Position numbers and translations under genes: made by a program. The notes under the pieces are model-generated. The model saw nothing but the letters and a program-made list of their open reading frames with translations, was not told the origin of the DNA and did not search any database. Positions 24,771 to 34,023 of a stretch of DNA of 64,000 nt are shown here, piece by piece. Every line of letters begins with the position of its first letter. The first letter of the stretch is position 1. The DNA is from Nonomuraea ceibae (GTDB lineage Bacteria > Actinomycetota > Actinomycetes > Streptosporangiales > Streptosporangiaceae), in the NCBI RefSeq assembly GCF_019396325.1, contig NZ_JAHKRO010000025.1:24432-88431 (forward strand), given 5' to 3'.

Positions 24771-25772
24771 ATGCTGCTGATGGTGCTGGCCGCCGGGCTG
24801 CTGCCGCAGCCGGTCGCCGGGCCTCACGTCACGCAGCCCAGAGCGGAGATCACGGCCACGGTCCGCGCCGACGGCACGGTGGCCGTGGTCGAGGAGCACA
24901 CGCTGACGTACCGGAGCCCGGGCAAAGGCGCGTACGTGGACATCCCGCGCGCTCCCGGCGTCGTGGTGGAGGACGTGTCGGTACGCGAGTCCGCGGCCTA
25001 CGAGCAGGTGGCCCCGGCGGAGCCGGACTCCTCGGGACGCGCCGGGACCTACAGCGAGCGGGCGTGCGGGACCGACGGGCCGCACCGCGTGGTGTGGCAC
25101 CTGGCCGCCACGCCCGGCAGCACCCGGACGTTCCGGCTCGGCTACACGCTGAAGAACGCGGTCACCGTGTTCGGCGGGCACGCCTTCCTGCACCTGCCGG
25201 TGCGCGGCGCCCACTGGCGGGGCGGCGTGGACCTGCTGGAGGTCACGGTCCGCCTGCCCGGACCGCCCGGGAGCGGCGGGCACCAGGCGTTCGGGCAGCC
25301 CGCGAGCAGGCTGGCCGCCGGGCCCGCCGGGCAGGTGACCAGGGCGAGCGCGCGGGCCGTGCCCGGCGCCCAGGCGCTCGCGCTCGACCTGGCCTTCCCG
25401 CCCGCCCGGCTCGACCTGCCGAGCACCGGCGGCAAGGTGCTGCGCGGCGAGGGCGACGGCTCGGCCACGCTGGCGGAGCTGCGCGCCGGGCGTCAGCCGG
25501 TGACCTCGGCCGGCGGCGCCGCCTGCGGCCCGGTCGGCACGGAGACCTACGACGGCACCTGGTGGGTGTTCGCCGGGATGGCGGTGCTGGTGACCGGCGT
25601 CCTGGTGATCGTCGAACGCCGCGCCCGCCGCCCGCTCAGCCGCCGGTCCGGTCCCGCGCGCGGCCGTGCCGGCCGTTCCTACAGCGACCACGGCTATCAC
25701 GCGGGCCAGCCCGGCGGGACGCCGAGCCACAGCCCCGGTGAGGGCGGCGGCGGGGGCGGCGGCTCGTTCTGA
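24771..25772 (+). CDS. DUF2207-domain membrane-anchored protein
   Basis: About 333 residues. A signal peptide (MLLMVLAAGLLPQPVAG) precedes a DUF2207-like extracellular domain (ITATVRADGTVAVVEEHTLT; GAYVDIPRAPGVVVEDVSV; FRLGYTLKNAVTVFGGHAFL). One transmembrane helix follows near residue 265 (WWVFAGMAVLVTGVLVIVE), then a Gly/Ser-rich tail ending GGGGGGGSF. It is shorter than typical two-helix DUF2207 proteins. A TTG at 24765 is an alternative start with better Shine-Dalgarno spacing. Its stop abuts the stop of the convergent ABC operon. Confidence 0.72.
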   Translation: MLLMVLAAGLLPQPVAGPHVTQPRAEITATVRADGTVAVVEEHTLTYRSPGKGAYVDIPRAPGVVVEDVSVRESAAYEQVAPAEPDSSGRAGTYSERACGTDGPHRVVWHLAATPGSTRTFRLGYTLKNAVTVFGGHAFLHLPVRGAHWRGGVDLLEVTVRLPGPPGSGGHQAFGQPASRLAAGPAGQVTRASARAVPGAQALALDLAFPPARLDLPSTGGKVLRGEGDGSATLAELRAGRQPVTSAGGAACGPVGTETYDGTWWVFAGMAVLVTGVLVIVERRARRPLSRRSGPARGRAGRSYSDHGYHAGQPGGTPSHSPGEGGGGGGGSF

Positions 25773-26744
25773 TCAGTCCCCGGCGGCCTCCCAGCAGTGC
25801 GTCCAGCGGCCGTCGCCCAGCTCGGTGCGCCCCGGCACCGTGGTCGAGCAGACTGGCAGCGCCACCGGGCAGCGAGGGTGGAAGCGGCACCCGCCGGGCG
25901 GGTCGGCGAGGCTGGGCGGCTCGCCGTGCCGCTGCCGCTCGCGCGGCGTCACCCGGTCCGGGTCCGGCGCCGACTCCAGCAGCAGCCGCGTGTACGGGTG
26001 CCGCGCCGCCTGGGTGAGCGCCTCGGCGGGCCCGCTCTCCACCAGCCGGCCCGCGTACATGACCGTGATGTCCTCGGCGAAGTAACGCGCGCTGGCGATG
26101 TCGTGCGTGATGTAGAGCAGTGCCAGCCCGCTCTCGTCGGCCAGCTTCTCCAGCAGCCGCAGCACGCCGAGCCGGATCGACACGTCGAGCATGGACACGG
26201 GCTCGTCCGCGATCAGCGCCACGGGCCGCACCGCCAGCGCGCGGGCGATCGCGACGCGCTGCCGCTGCCCGCCGGACAGCTCGTGCGGCAGCTTGTCCAT
26301 GAACTGGTCGACGGGCGTCAGGCTGACGCGTTCGAGCAGCTCGGCGACCAGTTCCCGCTCGTGCGCGTCGGACTTGGCGTGGCCGTGCACGCGCAGCGGC
26401 CTGGCCAGGTGGTAGCGGACCCGGTGGAAGGGGTTCAGCGAGGCGAACGGGTCCTGGAAGATGAGCTGCACCTGCCGCCGGTAGGAGCGGAACGCCGCTC
26501 CCCGGTGCGCCCGCACGACCTCGCCGCGCAGCAGCACGTCGCCGGAGGTGGCCGGGTAGACCTGGGCGAGCAGCCGGGCGACCGTGCTCTTGCCGCAGCC
26601 GCTCTCGCCGACCAGCGCGCTCACCCGCCCGGCCCGCAGCGCCAGTGACACGTCCTCCACGGCCCGCACCGGCGGCCGCCGCCCCCACCGGCCGCGCGCG
26701 GCGGTGAAGTGCTTGGTGAGGTTGCGCCCTTCCAGGACGATCAC
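25773..26744 (-). CDS. Oligopeptide/oligosaccharide ABC transporter ATP-binding protein (DppF/OppF type)
   Basis: 323-residue ATPase. Walker A is GESGCGKST, signature LSGGQRQRV, Walker [14 protein letters not shown], and the C-terminal extension ([15 protein letters not shown]) carries the oligopeptide-transporter Cys motif. GTG at 26742-26744 overlaps the preceding ATPase gene as GTGA. Last gene of the seven-gene operon; it pairs with the other ATPase to power the permease dimer. Confidence 0.92.
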   Translation of the reverse strand: MIVLEGRNLTKHFTAARGRWGRRPPVRAVEDVSLALRAGRVSALVGESGCGKSTVARLLAQVYPATSGDVLLRGEVVRAHRGAAFRSYRRQVQLIFQDPFASLNPFHRVRYHLARPLRVHGHAKSDAHERELVAELLERVSLTPVDQFMDKLPHELSGGQRQRVAIARALAVRPVALIADEPVSMLDVSIRLGVLRLLEKLADESGLALLYITHDIASARYFAEDITVMYAGRLVESGPAEALTQAARHPYTRLLLESAPDPDRVTPRERQRHGEPPSLADPPGGCRFHPRCPVALPVCSTTVPGRTELGDGRWTHCWEAAGD

Positions 26745-27745
26745 GACGCCTCCCGTGCGGCAGTGTCAGCTCCGGCGCCCTCGTTGAGGCGGCAGGCCAC
26801 CTCGCCGCCCGGCACCGGCAGCAGCGCCGGGCGCTCGTCGGCGCAGCCGTCGAAGGCGTGGCGGCAGCGTGGGTGGAAGGCGCACCCGGGCGGCGGCGAG
26901 CGCAGGTCGGGCGGGGTGCCGGGGATGCCGAGCAGCTCCTCGCGCGGCCCGCGCAGCCGGGGGAAGGACCGCAGCAGCCCCTCGGTGTACGGATGGCGGG
27001 GCGCGGTGCGCAGCGCCCTGGCGGTGCCGACCTCGACGACGCGGCCGGCGTACATGACGGCGATGCGGTCGGAGATCTCCATGAGCAGCGACAGGTCGTG
27101 GGTGATGAACACGACGGCGAACCCGTACTCCTCGCGCAGCGCGCCGATCTCGTGCAGGATGTCGCGCTGGACGACCACGTCGAGCGCGGTCGTCGGCTCG
27201 TCCATGATGATGATCTCGGGGTTGAGCGCGAGCGCGATGGCGATCGCGGCCCGCTGGCGCATGCCGCCGGACAGCTCGTGCGGGTAGCCGCGCAGCCGGT
27301 CGGCGTTGATGCCGACGCGCTGGAGCAGCTCGGCGGCCCGGGCGGCGCGGGCCTTGCGCGACAGGTCCGGCGCGTGGATGCGCAGCACGTCGTCGATCTG
27401 GGAGCCGATCGTGGCGACCGGGTTGAGGGAGTTCATGGCGCTCTGGAAGACGACGGCGAGCTCCTTCCAGCGGAAGGCGCGCAACTGTTTCGGCCCGAGC
27501 GCGAGCACGTCGGCCTCGGTGCCGTCGCGCCGCCGGTAGAGCACCGAGCCGGAGGTGATCGCGGCGGGCGGGCGCAGCAGCCGGGCGACGGCGTTGGCCA
27601 GCGTGGACTTGCCGCTGCCGCTCTCCCCCGCGAGCCCGAGGATCTCGCCGCGCCGCAGGTCGAGCGTCACGTCGGCGACCGCGTGCACGGCGCCCGTGGC
27701 CGACTGGTAGTCGACGCCGAGGCCGCGTACTTCCAGGACGTTCAC
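26741..27745 (-). CDS. Oligopeptide/oligosaccharide ABC transporter ATP-binding protein (DppD/OppD type)
   Basis: 334-residue ATPase with Walker [10 protein letters not shown], signature LSGGMRQRA, Walker [13 protein letters not shown] and the C-terminal [15 protein letters not shown] motif that binds a metal or Fe-S cluster in related transporters. GTG at 27743-27745 overlaps the permease stop as GTGA. Sixth gene of the operon. Confidence 0.92.
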   Translation of the reverse strand: MNVLEVRGLGVDYQSATGAVHAVADVTLDLRRGEILGLAGESGSGKSTLANAVARLLRPPAAITSGSVLYRRRDGTEADVLALGPKQLRAFRWKELAVVFQSAMNSLNPVATIGSQIDDVLRIHAPDLSRKARAARAAELLQRVGINADRLRGYPHELSGGMRQRAAIAIALALNPEIIIMDEPTTALDVVVQRDILHEIGALREEYGFAVVFITHDLSLLMEISDRIAVMYAGRVVEVGTARALRTAPRHPYTEGLLRSFPRLRGPREELLGIPGTPPDLRSPPPGCAFHPRCRHAFDGCADERPALLPVPGGEVACRLNEGAGADTAAREAS

Positions 27746-28593
27746 GCCTTCACCTTCCCTTCACGCGCGGGCCTGCGGCGCGCGGGCTTTATGGTGCGCA
27801 GGCGCGGGTTGGCGATCTCGTCGATGCCGAAGTTGACCAGCGCCAGCCCGGTGCCGATGAGCGCGATGCACAGCCCAGGCGGGATGAACCACCACCACGC
27901 GCCGATGAGCAGCGCCTGGCCGTTCTGCGCGAAGTAGAGCATGCTGCCCCAGCTCACCGTGGACAGGTCGGCCAGGCCGAGGAACGACAGCCCGGCCTCG
28001 GCCAGGATCGCCGCGACGACCGTGGCCAGGAAGCTGGTGGCGATCACCGGGAGCAGCACGGGCAGGATCTCGAAGAACACCACCCGGAACGCCCCCTCGC
28101 CACCGGCCCTGGCCGCCTCCACGAAGTCGCGGCGGCGTACCGACAGGGTCTGGGCGCGCAGCACGCGCGCCCCCCACGCCCAGCCGGTGACGGCGATCAC
28201 CACGGCGACGGAGGCGACGCCGCGCTGCGGCAGGTAGCCCGCCAGCACGATGATCAGCGGCAGCGCGGGCAGCACCAGGAAGATGTTGGTGAGCACGGAC
28301 AGCACCTCGTCGACCGCGCCGCCGAAGTAGCCGCCGACGAGCCCGACGGCGACGGCGAGCACGGTGGCGATCACCGCCGAGAGCACGCCGACGCCGAGCG
28401 ACACGCGGGCCCCGTAGACGAGCTGGACGAGCACGTCCTGCCCGGTCTGGGTGGTGCCGAGCCAGTGCGCCGCCGACGGCCCCTGGAGGCCGGCGTCGCT
28501 GGTGGCGGCCGGGTCGGCGTCGATGAGCAGCGGCCCGAGGATCGCGGCCAGCGCGAAGAAGGCGAGGATGCCCGCCCCGATCTTGATCTTCAT
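27742..28593 (-). CDS. ABC transporter permease (DppC type)
   Basis: 283-residue permease with about six helices. The EAA-like loop is RDFVEAARAGGEGAFRVVFFEILP. The N-terminal OppC extension is short. ATG at 28591-28593 overlaps the stop of the DppB-type gene as ATGA. Forms the channel with that protein. Confidence 0.9.
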   Translation of the reverse strand: MKIKIGAGILAFFALAAILGPLLIDADPAATSDAGLQGPSAAHWLGTTQTGQDVLVQLVYGARVSLGVGVLSAVIATVLAVAVGLVGGYFGGAVDEVLSVLTNIFLVLPALPLIIVLAGYLPQRGVASVAVVIAVTGWAWGARVLRAQTLSVRRRDFVEAARAGGEGAFRVVFFEILPVLLPVIATSFLATVVAAILAEAGLSFLGLADLSTVSWGSMLYFAQNGQALLIGAWWWFIPPGLCIALIGTGLALVNFGIDEIANPRLRTIKPARRRPAREGKVKA

Positions 28594-29561
28594 TGCCTGG
28601 TCCTGGGGTCAAGGATCACGTACGCCAGATCGGCCAGGAAGTTGGCGACCAGCACGGCCAGCGAGATCACCAGGAAGATGCCCTGCATGAGCGGGAAGTC
28701 CTCGTTCTCCACGCCCTTGAGCAGCATCGACCCGATGCCCGGATAGGAGAAGACGATCTCGGTCAGCACCGAGCCGCCCACCACGAAGCCGAGCGACAGC
28801 GCGAAGCTGGTGATGTTGGGCAGGATCGCGTTGCGAGCCGCGTACGCCCACATGACCCGGCGCGACGTCAGCCCCTTGGCCTCGGCCATCACCACGTAGT
28901 CCTCGCCCAGCGTGGTCACCATGACGTTGCGCATGCCGAGGATGCGGTCGGCCATCGAGGCGAGCACGATCGTGATCGCGGGCAGCGCCGCGTGGTAGAC
29001 GACGCTGCCGGCGAACTCCCCGGTCAGCCCCGGCACCACGTCCAGCGCGTACGCCCGGCTGACGGGGAACCACTCCAGCGTCACCCCGAAGACGAACACC
29101 AGCGCCAGCGCGACCCAGAAGTACGGCACCGCGTGCATGAACGTGGCCGCAGGCAGCACCCCGTCGAGCCAGGTGCCGCGCCGCCACGCCATGAGCACGC
29201 CGAGCGCGGTGCCGACCACGTAGCTGATCAGCGTGGCGACGCCGACCACCCCGATCGTCCACGGCAGGCTGTCGGCGATCACCGTGGACACCTCGGTGGG
29301 GAAGAACGTGATCGACCGGCCGAGCTCGCCCCGCGACAGGTTGCCCAGGTAGTCCACGTACTGCTGCCACAGGTTGGCGTCGCTGATGCCGAACGCGCGC
29401 TTCATCGCGTCGATCGCGGCCGGGTCCACGTTCCCCTTCAGCCGCGCCACGAGCAGGTCGACCGGGTCGCCCGGCATGAGGCGCGGGATGAGGAAGTTGA
29501 GCGTGACGGCGGCCCAGGCCGTGAGCAGGTAGAACCCGAGCCGCCTGGCGAGAAACCTCAC
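28590..29561 (-). CDS. ABC transporter permease (DppB type)
   Basis: 323-residue permease starting VRFLARRLGFYLLTAWAAVT, the DppB-type first helix, followed by MPGDPVDLLVARLKG. The cytoplasmic EAA loop is DYVVMAEAKGLTSRRVMWAYA. GTG at 29559-29561 overlaps the binding-protein stop as GTGA. Confidence 0.92.
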   Translation of the reverse strand: MRFLARRLGFYLLTAWAAVTLNFLIPRLMPGDPVDLLVARLKGNVDPAAIDAMKRAFGISDANLWQQYVDYLGNLSRGELGRSITFFPTEVSTVIADSLPWTIGVVGVATLISYVVGTALGVLMAWRRGTWLDGVLPAATFMHAVPYFWVALALVFVFGVTLEWFPVSRAYALDVVPGLTGEFAGSVVYHAALPAITIVLASMADRILGMRNVMVTTLGEDYVVMAEAKGLTSRRVMWAYAARNAILPNITSFALSLGFVVGGSVLTEIVFSYPGIGSMLLKGVENEDFPLMQGIFLVISLAVLVANFLADLAYVILDPRTRQ

Positions 29562-31168
29562 GTGCCCGCCGGCTTCAGCCGCAGCAGCACCACGGCCGCG
29601 TCGGGTGAGGTGTAGGGCGACGGCATCGCGTACGGGTCCTGCTCGGTCGGCCAGCCGACGTACTTGTCGGTGCGGTACTGGGCCCAGCTCGGGCTGTAGA
29701 ACAGCGGCAGCGTCGGCAGCTTCTCCACCATGATCCGGCCGAGCGCCTGGGTGGCCTTGTGGTGCTCGGCCTCGTCCTCGGTGGCGGCGTAGGCGTCGAT
29801 CAGCCGGTCGGTCTCGGCGTCCTTCCATCGCTGGTAGTTGCCGGTGGCCGACTTGCCGACGGGCGTGGCCAGCTTGCCGTAGAGCATCGAGCGCATCTGG
29901 AAGTACGGCTCGGCCCCGGCCGGGGTGGCGCGGATCGACAGGTCGAAGGTGCCCTTGCCGACCTTCGACACCCAGTCCTGGAAGGCCACGCCCCGGGTCT
30001 CGACGGTGATGCCGACCTTGGCCAGGTCCTCGCGGATGAGCTGGGCGGCGTTGACCCAGTCGGTGAACGGCGACGGCACCAGCAGCTCGAACTTCAGCTC
30101 GCCCGGGTCGAAGCCCTTCAGCAGCTCCTTGGCCTCGGCCAGGTCGACGGTGAACGCGGCGTCCTTGTGCTCGGGCGGCAGGTACGCCTCGCCGCCGGGC
30201 ATCGGGATGCCGGTCGGGTGCGCGACCTTGGTGTAGCCGCGCTCGGCCACCCGGACGATCTTCTCCCGGTCGATGGCCAGGCTGATGGCCTTGCGCACCT
30301 CGGGCTTGGACAGCACCGGGTGGGTCAGGTTGGGCAGCAGCGCGACGACGCCCTCGGCGGGGAAGAAGTACTTGTTCGTCTCCGGCTTGCCCTGCACGTA
30401 GATCTTCTCGATGTCGGGCACGAACGCGCCCGCCCAGTCGACCTCGCCCTGCCGCAGCGCCGTCTGCACGCCGTTGGCCGTGTAGGCGGGGAACTTCAGC
30501 ACCGGCACCTCGGGCTTGCCGGGCTGCCAGTAGCCCGGGTTCTTCGCCATCTCGTACAGCTGGGCGTTGAACGACGACAGCGTGTACGGGCCGGTCCCGA
30601 CGGGCTTGGGGTTGGTGAACGTGACCGGGTTCTGCTTCTCGAACACGTGCTTGGGCACGATGGGCGTGTTCCCGGCGATGTTGAACAGCTTGGCGTAGGA
30701 GGTGCCGGCGAAGTCGACGCGGACCTTGTCCGTCGCCAGCACCTCGGCGCCCTCCAGCTCCAGCGCGCTCTTGTTCAGCTCGGGGTGCTTCCTGATGATC
30801 TCGAACGTGTAGGCGACGTCCTCGGCGGTGAACGGCTTGCCGTCGCTCCACTTGACGCCCTGCCGCAGAGTGAACGTGAGCGACTTGCCGTCCTCGGACC
30901 ACTCGTGCTTGAGCGCCAGCCAGGGGGTGACCTCGCCGGGTTTGAGCCGGTTGAAGAACTCCAGCGTCTCGTAGATCATCCCGCTGGTGCCGAAGTTGAC
31001 GCCTTCGAGGTGGAACGGGTTGAAGTTCTCCTGGAACGTCCCCGAGTCGATGGCGTGGATGATCAGCGGGGGCGCGCTCGCCGTCCGCCCGGCCCCGGCG
31101 CCACCGCCGCCGGAGCATCCCGCCACCGCCAGGACCAGGGCCGCCACGGCCGCCAGGCTGCGTTTCAT
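29558..31168 (-). CDS. ABC transporter substrate-binding lipoprotein (SBP_bac_5 family)
   Basis: 536-residue DppA/OppA-class binding protein. The lipoprotein signal ends VAGC (Cys18), followed by a Gly/Ser linker. Family blocks are LRQGVKWSDGKPFTAEDV and TNPKPVGTGPYTL. This class binds peptides, but actinomycete members also bind oligosaccharides or opines. With PIG-L deacetylase and GNAT genes in the same operon, an N-acetylated sugar or muropeptide is a reasonable guess (inference). ATG at 31166-31168 overlaps the deacetylase stop as ATGA. Confidence 0.9.
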   Translation of the reverse strand: MKRSLAAVAALVLAVAGCSGGGGAGAGRTASAPPLIIHAIDSGTFQENFNPFHLEGVNFGTSGMIYETLEFFNRLKPGEVTPWLALKHEWSEDGKSLTFTLRQGVKWSDGKPFTAEDVAYTFEIIRKHPELNKSALELEGAEVLATDKVRVDFAGTSYAKLFNIAGNTPIVPKHVFEKQNPVTFTNPKPVGTGPYTLSSFNAQLYEMAKNPGYWQPGKPEVPVLKFPAYTANGVQTALRQGEVDWAGAFVPDIEKIYVQGKPETNKYFFPAEGVVALLPNLTHPVLSKPEVRKAISLAIDREKIVRVAERGYTKVAHPTGIPMPGGEAYLPPEHKDAAFTVDLAEAKELLKGFDPGELKFELLVPSPFTDWVNAAQLIREDLAKVGITVETRGVAFQDWVSKVGKGTFDLSIRATPAGAEPYFQMRSMLYGKLATPVGKSATGNYQRWKDAETDRLIDAYAATEDEAEHHKATQALGRIMVEKLPTLPLFYSPSWAQYRTDKYVGWPTEQDPYAMPSPYTSPDAAVVLLRLKPAGT

Positions 31169-31872
31169 TGCGACGCCTTTCCGAAGTAGCTCGTCCGCAG
31201 GTTCCGCGACCCCTTCGGCGCGGCGAACGCCTGCGCCCGCCGGAACCCCGCCGGGGCGCCCCGCACGACCGTCAGCGCCCGGTAGTAGTCCACGTACGGG
31301 AATCCGTACGTCTCGCCCCTGGCGTAGGCGTAGCCGGTGATGGCCTGCGACCAGATCTCGTACGCCTCGTCGCTCAGCTCGACGAACACGTCCGGGGTGA
31401 AGCCGTCGGCGTCCTCCCAGTTGTCGGCGTAGTAGAGCTCGCCGGCCCAGTAGGCGGGCAGGTCGCGCGCCAGGGTCTTCAGGCCGCCGTAGAAGCGGGC
31501 GTCCTGGACGATGCGGTGGGTGCGGGCGTGGTCCTTGTGGATGGACTCGCCCCAGTGGGTGAGGATCACGTCCGGGCGCAGCTCCCTGATCAGGTCGCCG
31601 ACGCGCATCTTGACGTCGTCGTCCTCGGGCAGCAGGCCGTCCTCGTAGTCGAGGAAGCGCACGCCCGCGCCGATCCGCCCGGCGAACGTCTCGGCCTCCT
31701 CGCGCTTCTGCTCGGCGTAGTCGGCGACGCTCATGCGCGGGTGGCCGCGCTCGCCGAGCGTCAGGTGCAGCAGCGTGGCGCGGTCGCCGCGCAGGACGTG
31801 CTGGGCGAGCACCGCGCCCGCCGTCAGGTCGAGGTCACCCGCGTGGGCGCCGATGGCCAGGACGTGGGTCAT
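31165..31872 (-). CDS. PIG-L family (GlcNAc deacetylase-like) hydrolase
   Basis: 235 residues of the PIG-L/LmbE fold, zinc-dependent N-deacetylases acting on GlcNAc-type sugars. The N-terminal metal site is AIGAHAGDLDLTAG: the common HPDD is HAGD here, keeping H and D. The second site is HWGESIHKDHARTHRIV (HxDH). The loop YYADNWEDADGFTPDVFVEL fits sugar-specific members. No signal peptide, so it acts in the cytoplasm on what the transporter brings in. ATG at 31870-31872 overlaps the GNAT stop as ATGA. Confidence 0.87.
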   Translation of the reverse strand: MTHVLAIGAHAGDLDLTAGAVLAQHVLRGDRATLLHLTLGERGHPRMSVADYAEQKREEAETFAGRIGAGVRFLDYEDGLLPEDDDVKMRVGDLIRELRPDVILTHWGESIHKDHARTHRIVQDARFYGGLKTLARDLPAYWAGELYYADNWEDADGFTPDVFVELSDEAYEIWSQAITGYAYARGETYGFPYVDYYRALTVVRGAPAGFRRAQAFAAPKGSRNLRTSYFGKASQ

Positions 31873-32795
31873 GCCGGCCGCCTCATCACGTGGAACCGCC
31901 TGGTGATCTCGTAGCCCGCCTTGGTGTAGAGGTGACCGGCCGGGCTGGTCTCGCCGGTCCACAGGAACCACGACGAGTGCAGCCCTTCGGCGCGCATCCT
32001 GGTCATGGTGAGATGGAGGAGGATCTTGCCAAGGCCGGTGCCGCGCTGCGCCGGGTCGACCCCGAACGGGCCGAACCTCTCGGGGATGCCCCGGTAGGCC
32101 CCGTACAGCGCGAACCCGACGACGCCGCCCTTTCTCGCGATGACCATGCGGTCGGGGTTCGCGTGGCGCCTGATCGCCTCGCCCCAGTCCGGGTTGAACT
32201 CCTCGGCCGCGAACCTGATCAGCTCCGGCAGATCCCCGTCCACCGGGGACCGGAACGCGTACCCCTCGGCCTCACGGGCGGCCCGCAGCTCGCCCGCCTC
32301 GTCCGGCGCCACGTAGCCGACGAGCGTCCGGTCCATCGCGACCGGCGAGTACAGCGTCTCGAACCCCAGCGCGCCCAGCAGCCGGAACCCGTCGGGGTAG
32401 AGCTCCGGGTCGGCGCCCGGAAGCACGTAGCCGGGCGTGTAGGAGGCGAAGTCCACCGTCCTGCCGTCGAGGAAGCCCAGCGCCTCCTCCATCAGCCTCC
32501 GGCCCAGCCCCCGGCCCCGGTGCTCGGGCGCGACGAAGAAGAACGGGATCCATCCCATGCCGGGCTCCAGGTCCGTGCCCGGCGCGAGCGGCGTCCGCCT
32601 GCGCACCCCGTACGCGCAGCCGACGACGCGGCCGTCCGCCACGGCCACCCGCAGGCCGCCGGGGTCGAAGTTCGGGTCGAGCAGCACGCAGTCGCGCAGC
32701 CACCCGGCGGTCGTGGGGTCGCCTGGCATGCTCCGGTTCCAGGCGTCGACGAGGGAGCCCTCGTCCCCCGCGGCGAACGCTCGGACAGTGACCAT
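31869..32795 (-). CDS. GNAT acetyltransferase, two GNAT domains
   Basis: 308 residues, long enough for two GNAT folds. The N-terminal domain has the acetyl-CoA loop VAPEHRGRGLGRRLMEEAL at about 90-108. The C-terminal domain has VDPAQRGTGLGKILLHLTM near 255-275. Acetylates an amine, perhaps an amino sugar or peptide handled by the operon (inference). ATG at 32793-32795 with AAAGGA upstream. First gene of the seven-gene unit; the AT-rich region upstream carries the presumed promoter and operators. Confidence 0.85.
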   Translation of the reverse strand: MVTVRAFAAGDEGSLVDAWNRSMPGDPTTAGWLRDCVLLDPNFDPGGLRVAVADGRVVGCAYGVRRRTPLAPGTDLEPGMGWIPFFFVAPEHRGRGLGRRLMEEALGFLDGRTVDFASYTPGYVLPGADPELYPDGFRLLGALGFETLYSPVAMDRTLVGYVAPDEAGELRAAREAEGYAFRSPVDGDLPELIRFAAEEFNPDWGEAIRRHANPDRMVIARKGGVVGFALYGAYRGIPERFGPFGVDPAQRGTGLGKILLHLTMTRMRAEGLHSSWFLWTGETSPAGHLYTKAGYEITRRFHVMRRPA

Positions 32796-32869
32796 CGGCC
32801 GGTCCTTTCACCTGGGCTTCGCGGCCAGCTTTCCGAGTGTTAACCCCCGTGGTCAATGATTTTCGGGCA

Positions 32870-32905
32870 GAAATTTTCCTGCTTTATGACCCTATTGAAA
32901 CTTTC
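32870..32905. promoter_or_regulatory. Paired GAAA-N-TTTC motifs upstream of the GNAT/PIG-L/ABC operon
   Basis: GAAATTTTC (32870-32878) and GAAACTTTC (32897-32905), both followed by CT or CCT, start 27 bp apart in an AT-rich stretch that stands out from the surrounding GC. They lie 75-110 bp before the GNAT start. The motif type resembles RpiR/MurR or ROK operators, which control amino-sugar genes. The assignment is inference. Confidence 0.5.
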
Positions 32906-33012
32906 CTTCGTGTCCGGTAAGTATGGAATGTTGCGCATTCCGGCCCCCGCCGAATCCCCGCGCGCACGGAGTCCGGACCAGCGCGTACGGGCTCCGCTGC
33001 CATGATCGCGGA

Positions 33013-33924
33013 TCAGACCGACGTCGGCAGCGGCCCCCCGTGGTAGGCCACGGCGTCGCCGAGGGCGGCGAGCAGGCCCATCTCCGCGCCCTCGGCGTCC
33101 GCGTACGCCCGGTGCAGGTTGAGCACCAGCCGCTCCGCGTCCGCCCACCCCGCGAACTCGCCCAGGTCGGCCTCCCGGGCGGCGGCCAGCGGCGGGAGCC
33201 CCCGGGCCCGCCCCGCCCGCGCGACGTCCAGCACGAACCGGTAGTAGCGCTCGTGCGCCGCCAGCACCCCAGGCAGCCCGGCCGCGTCGGTCAGCGGCCC
33301 GTGCCCCGGCACGACCCGCTCGGCGCCGAACGCCGCCAGCCAGTCGAGCGACCGGAGCGCCCCCTCCAGCGACCCCATGAACACCAGCGGCGTCAGCCCG
33401 TGGAAGAGCAGGTCGCCGCTGAACAGCACCCGCTCCTCCGGCAGCCACGCCACCACGTCCCCAGGCGTGTGCGCGGCGTAACCGGGATGCCGGAACTCCA
33501 CCCGCCGCGCGCCCGTGTAGACGGCCACCTCGTCGCGGAACACCACGGAGGGCAGCCGGCGCGTCACGTTCCCCCAGTCGGGCACCGGCTCCCACACGGG
33601 CGGGCAGCCGTCGATGATCGGATCGACGAGCAGCGCCGCCCGCATCGCCTCATGCCCGAAGATCACGGTCTCGGCGGGCAGCACGCTGTTGCCGTACGCG
33701 TGGTCGCCGTGCTGGTGGGTGTTGACCGCGACCCGCACCGGCGCGCCGCCGGTCGCCTCGGCCAGCGCGCCGAGGAAGCGCCGGGCGCGCCGCTCGGTCG
33801 CGCAGGTGTCGACGACCACGAGGCCGTCGTCGCCGGCCACGGCCCCGGCGTTGTTGAGCCACCAGGTGCCGTCCGGCTGCACCCACGCGTGGACGCCGGG
33901 CCCGATCTCGTGCAGCGACCCCAT
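33013..33924 (-). CDS. Metallo-beta-lactamase-fold hydrolase
   Basis: 303 residues of the MBL fold. Metal motif HQHGDH is in VNTHQHGDHAYGN. Further ligands are in RHPGYAAHTPGDV, FSGDLLFHG and VVPGHGPLTD. No signal peptide. The N-terminal GVHAWVQPDGTWWLNNAG fits glyoxalase II-like or lactonase-like members. ATG at 33922-33924 with GGAGGGAGAGG. Probably hydrolyses an ester, thioester or lactone; substrate not determinable. Stands alone. Confidence 0.85.
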   Translation of the reverse strand: MGSLHEIGPGVHAWVQPDGTWWLNNAGAVAGDDGLVVVDTCATERRARRFLGALAEATGGAPVRVAVNTHQHGDHAYGNSVLPAETVIFGHEAMRAALLVDPIIDGCPPVWEPVPDWGNVTRRLPSVVFRDEVAVYTGARRVEFRHPGYAAHTPGDVVAWLPEERVLFSGDLLFHGLTPLVFMGSLEGALRSLDWLAAFGAERVVPGHGPLTDAAGLPGVLAAHERYYRFVLDVARAGRARGLPPLAAAREADLGEFAGWADAERLVLNLHRAYADAEGAEMGLLAALGDAVAYHGGPLPTSV

Positions 33925-33972
33925 GTCCGCCTCTCCCTCCGCCTCCGCTTCGGGTCATCCGGGATACGGAAA

Positions 33973-34005
33973 AGCCCGCCACCGTGATGACCACGATGAC
34001 GGGCT
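33973..34005 (-). terminator. Terminator of tRNA-Ala
   Basis: 14-bp stem (AGCCCGTCATCGTG and its near complement, with G-U pairs on the minus strand) and a 5-nt loop, followed by TTTTCC, 18 nt beyond the tRNA 3' end. Confidence 0.75.
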
Positions 34006-34023
34006 GGGAAACGTGCTGAGGGG

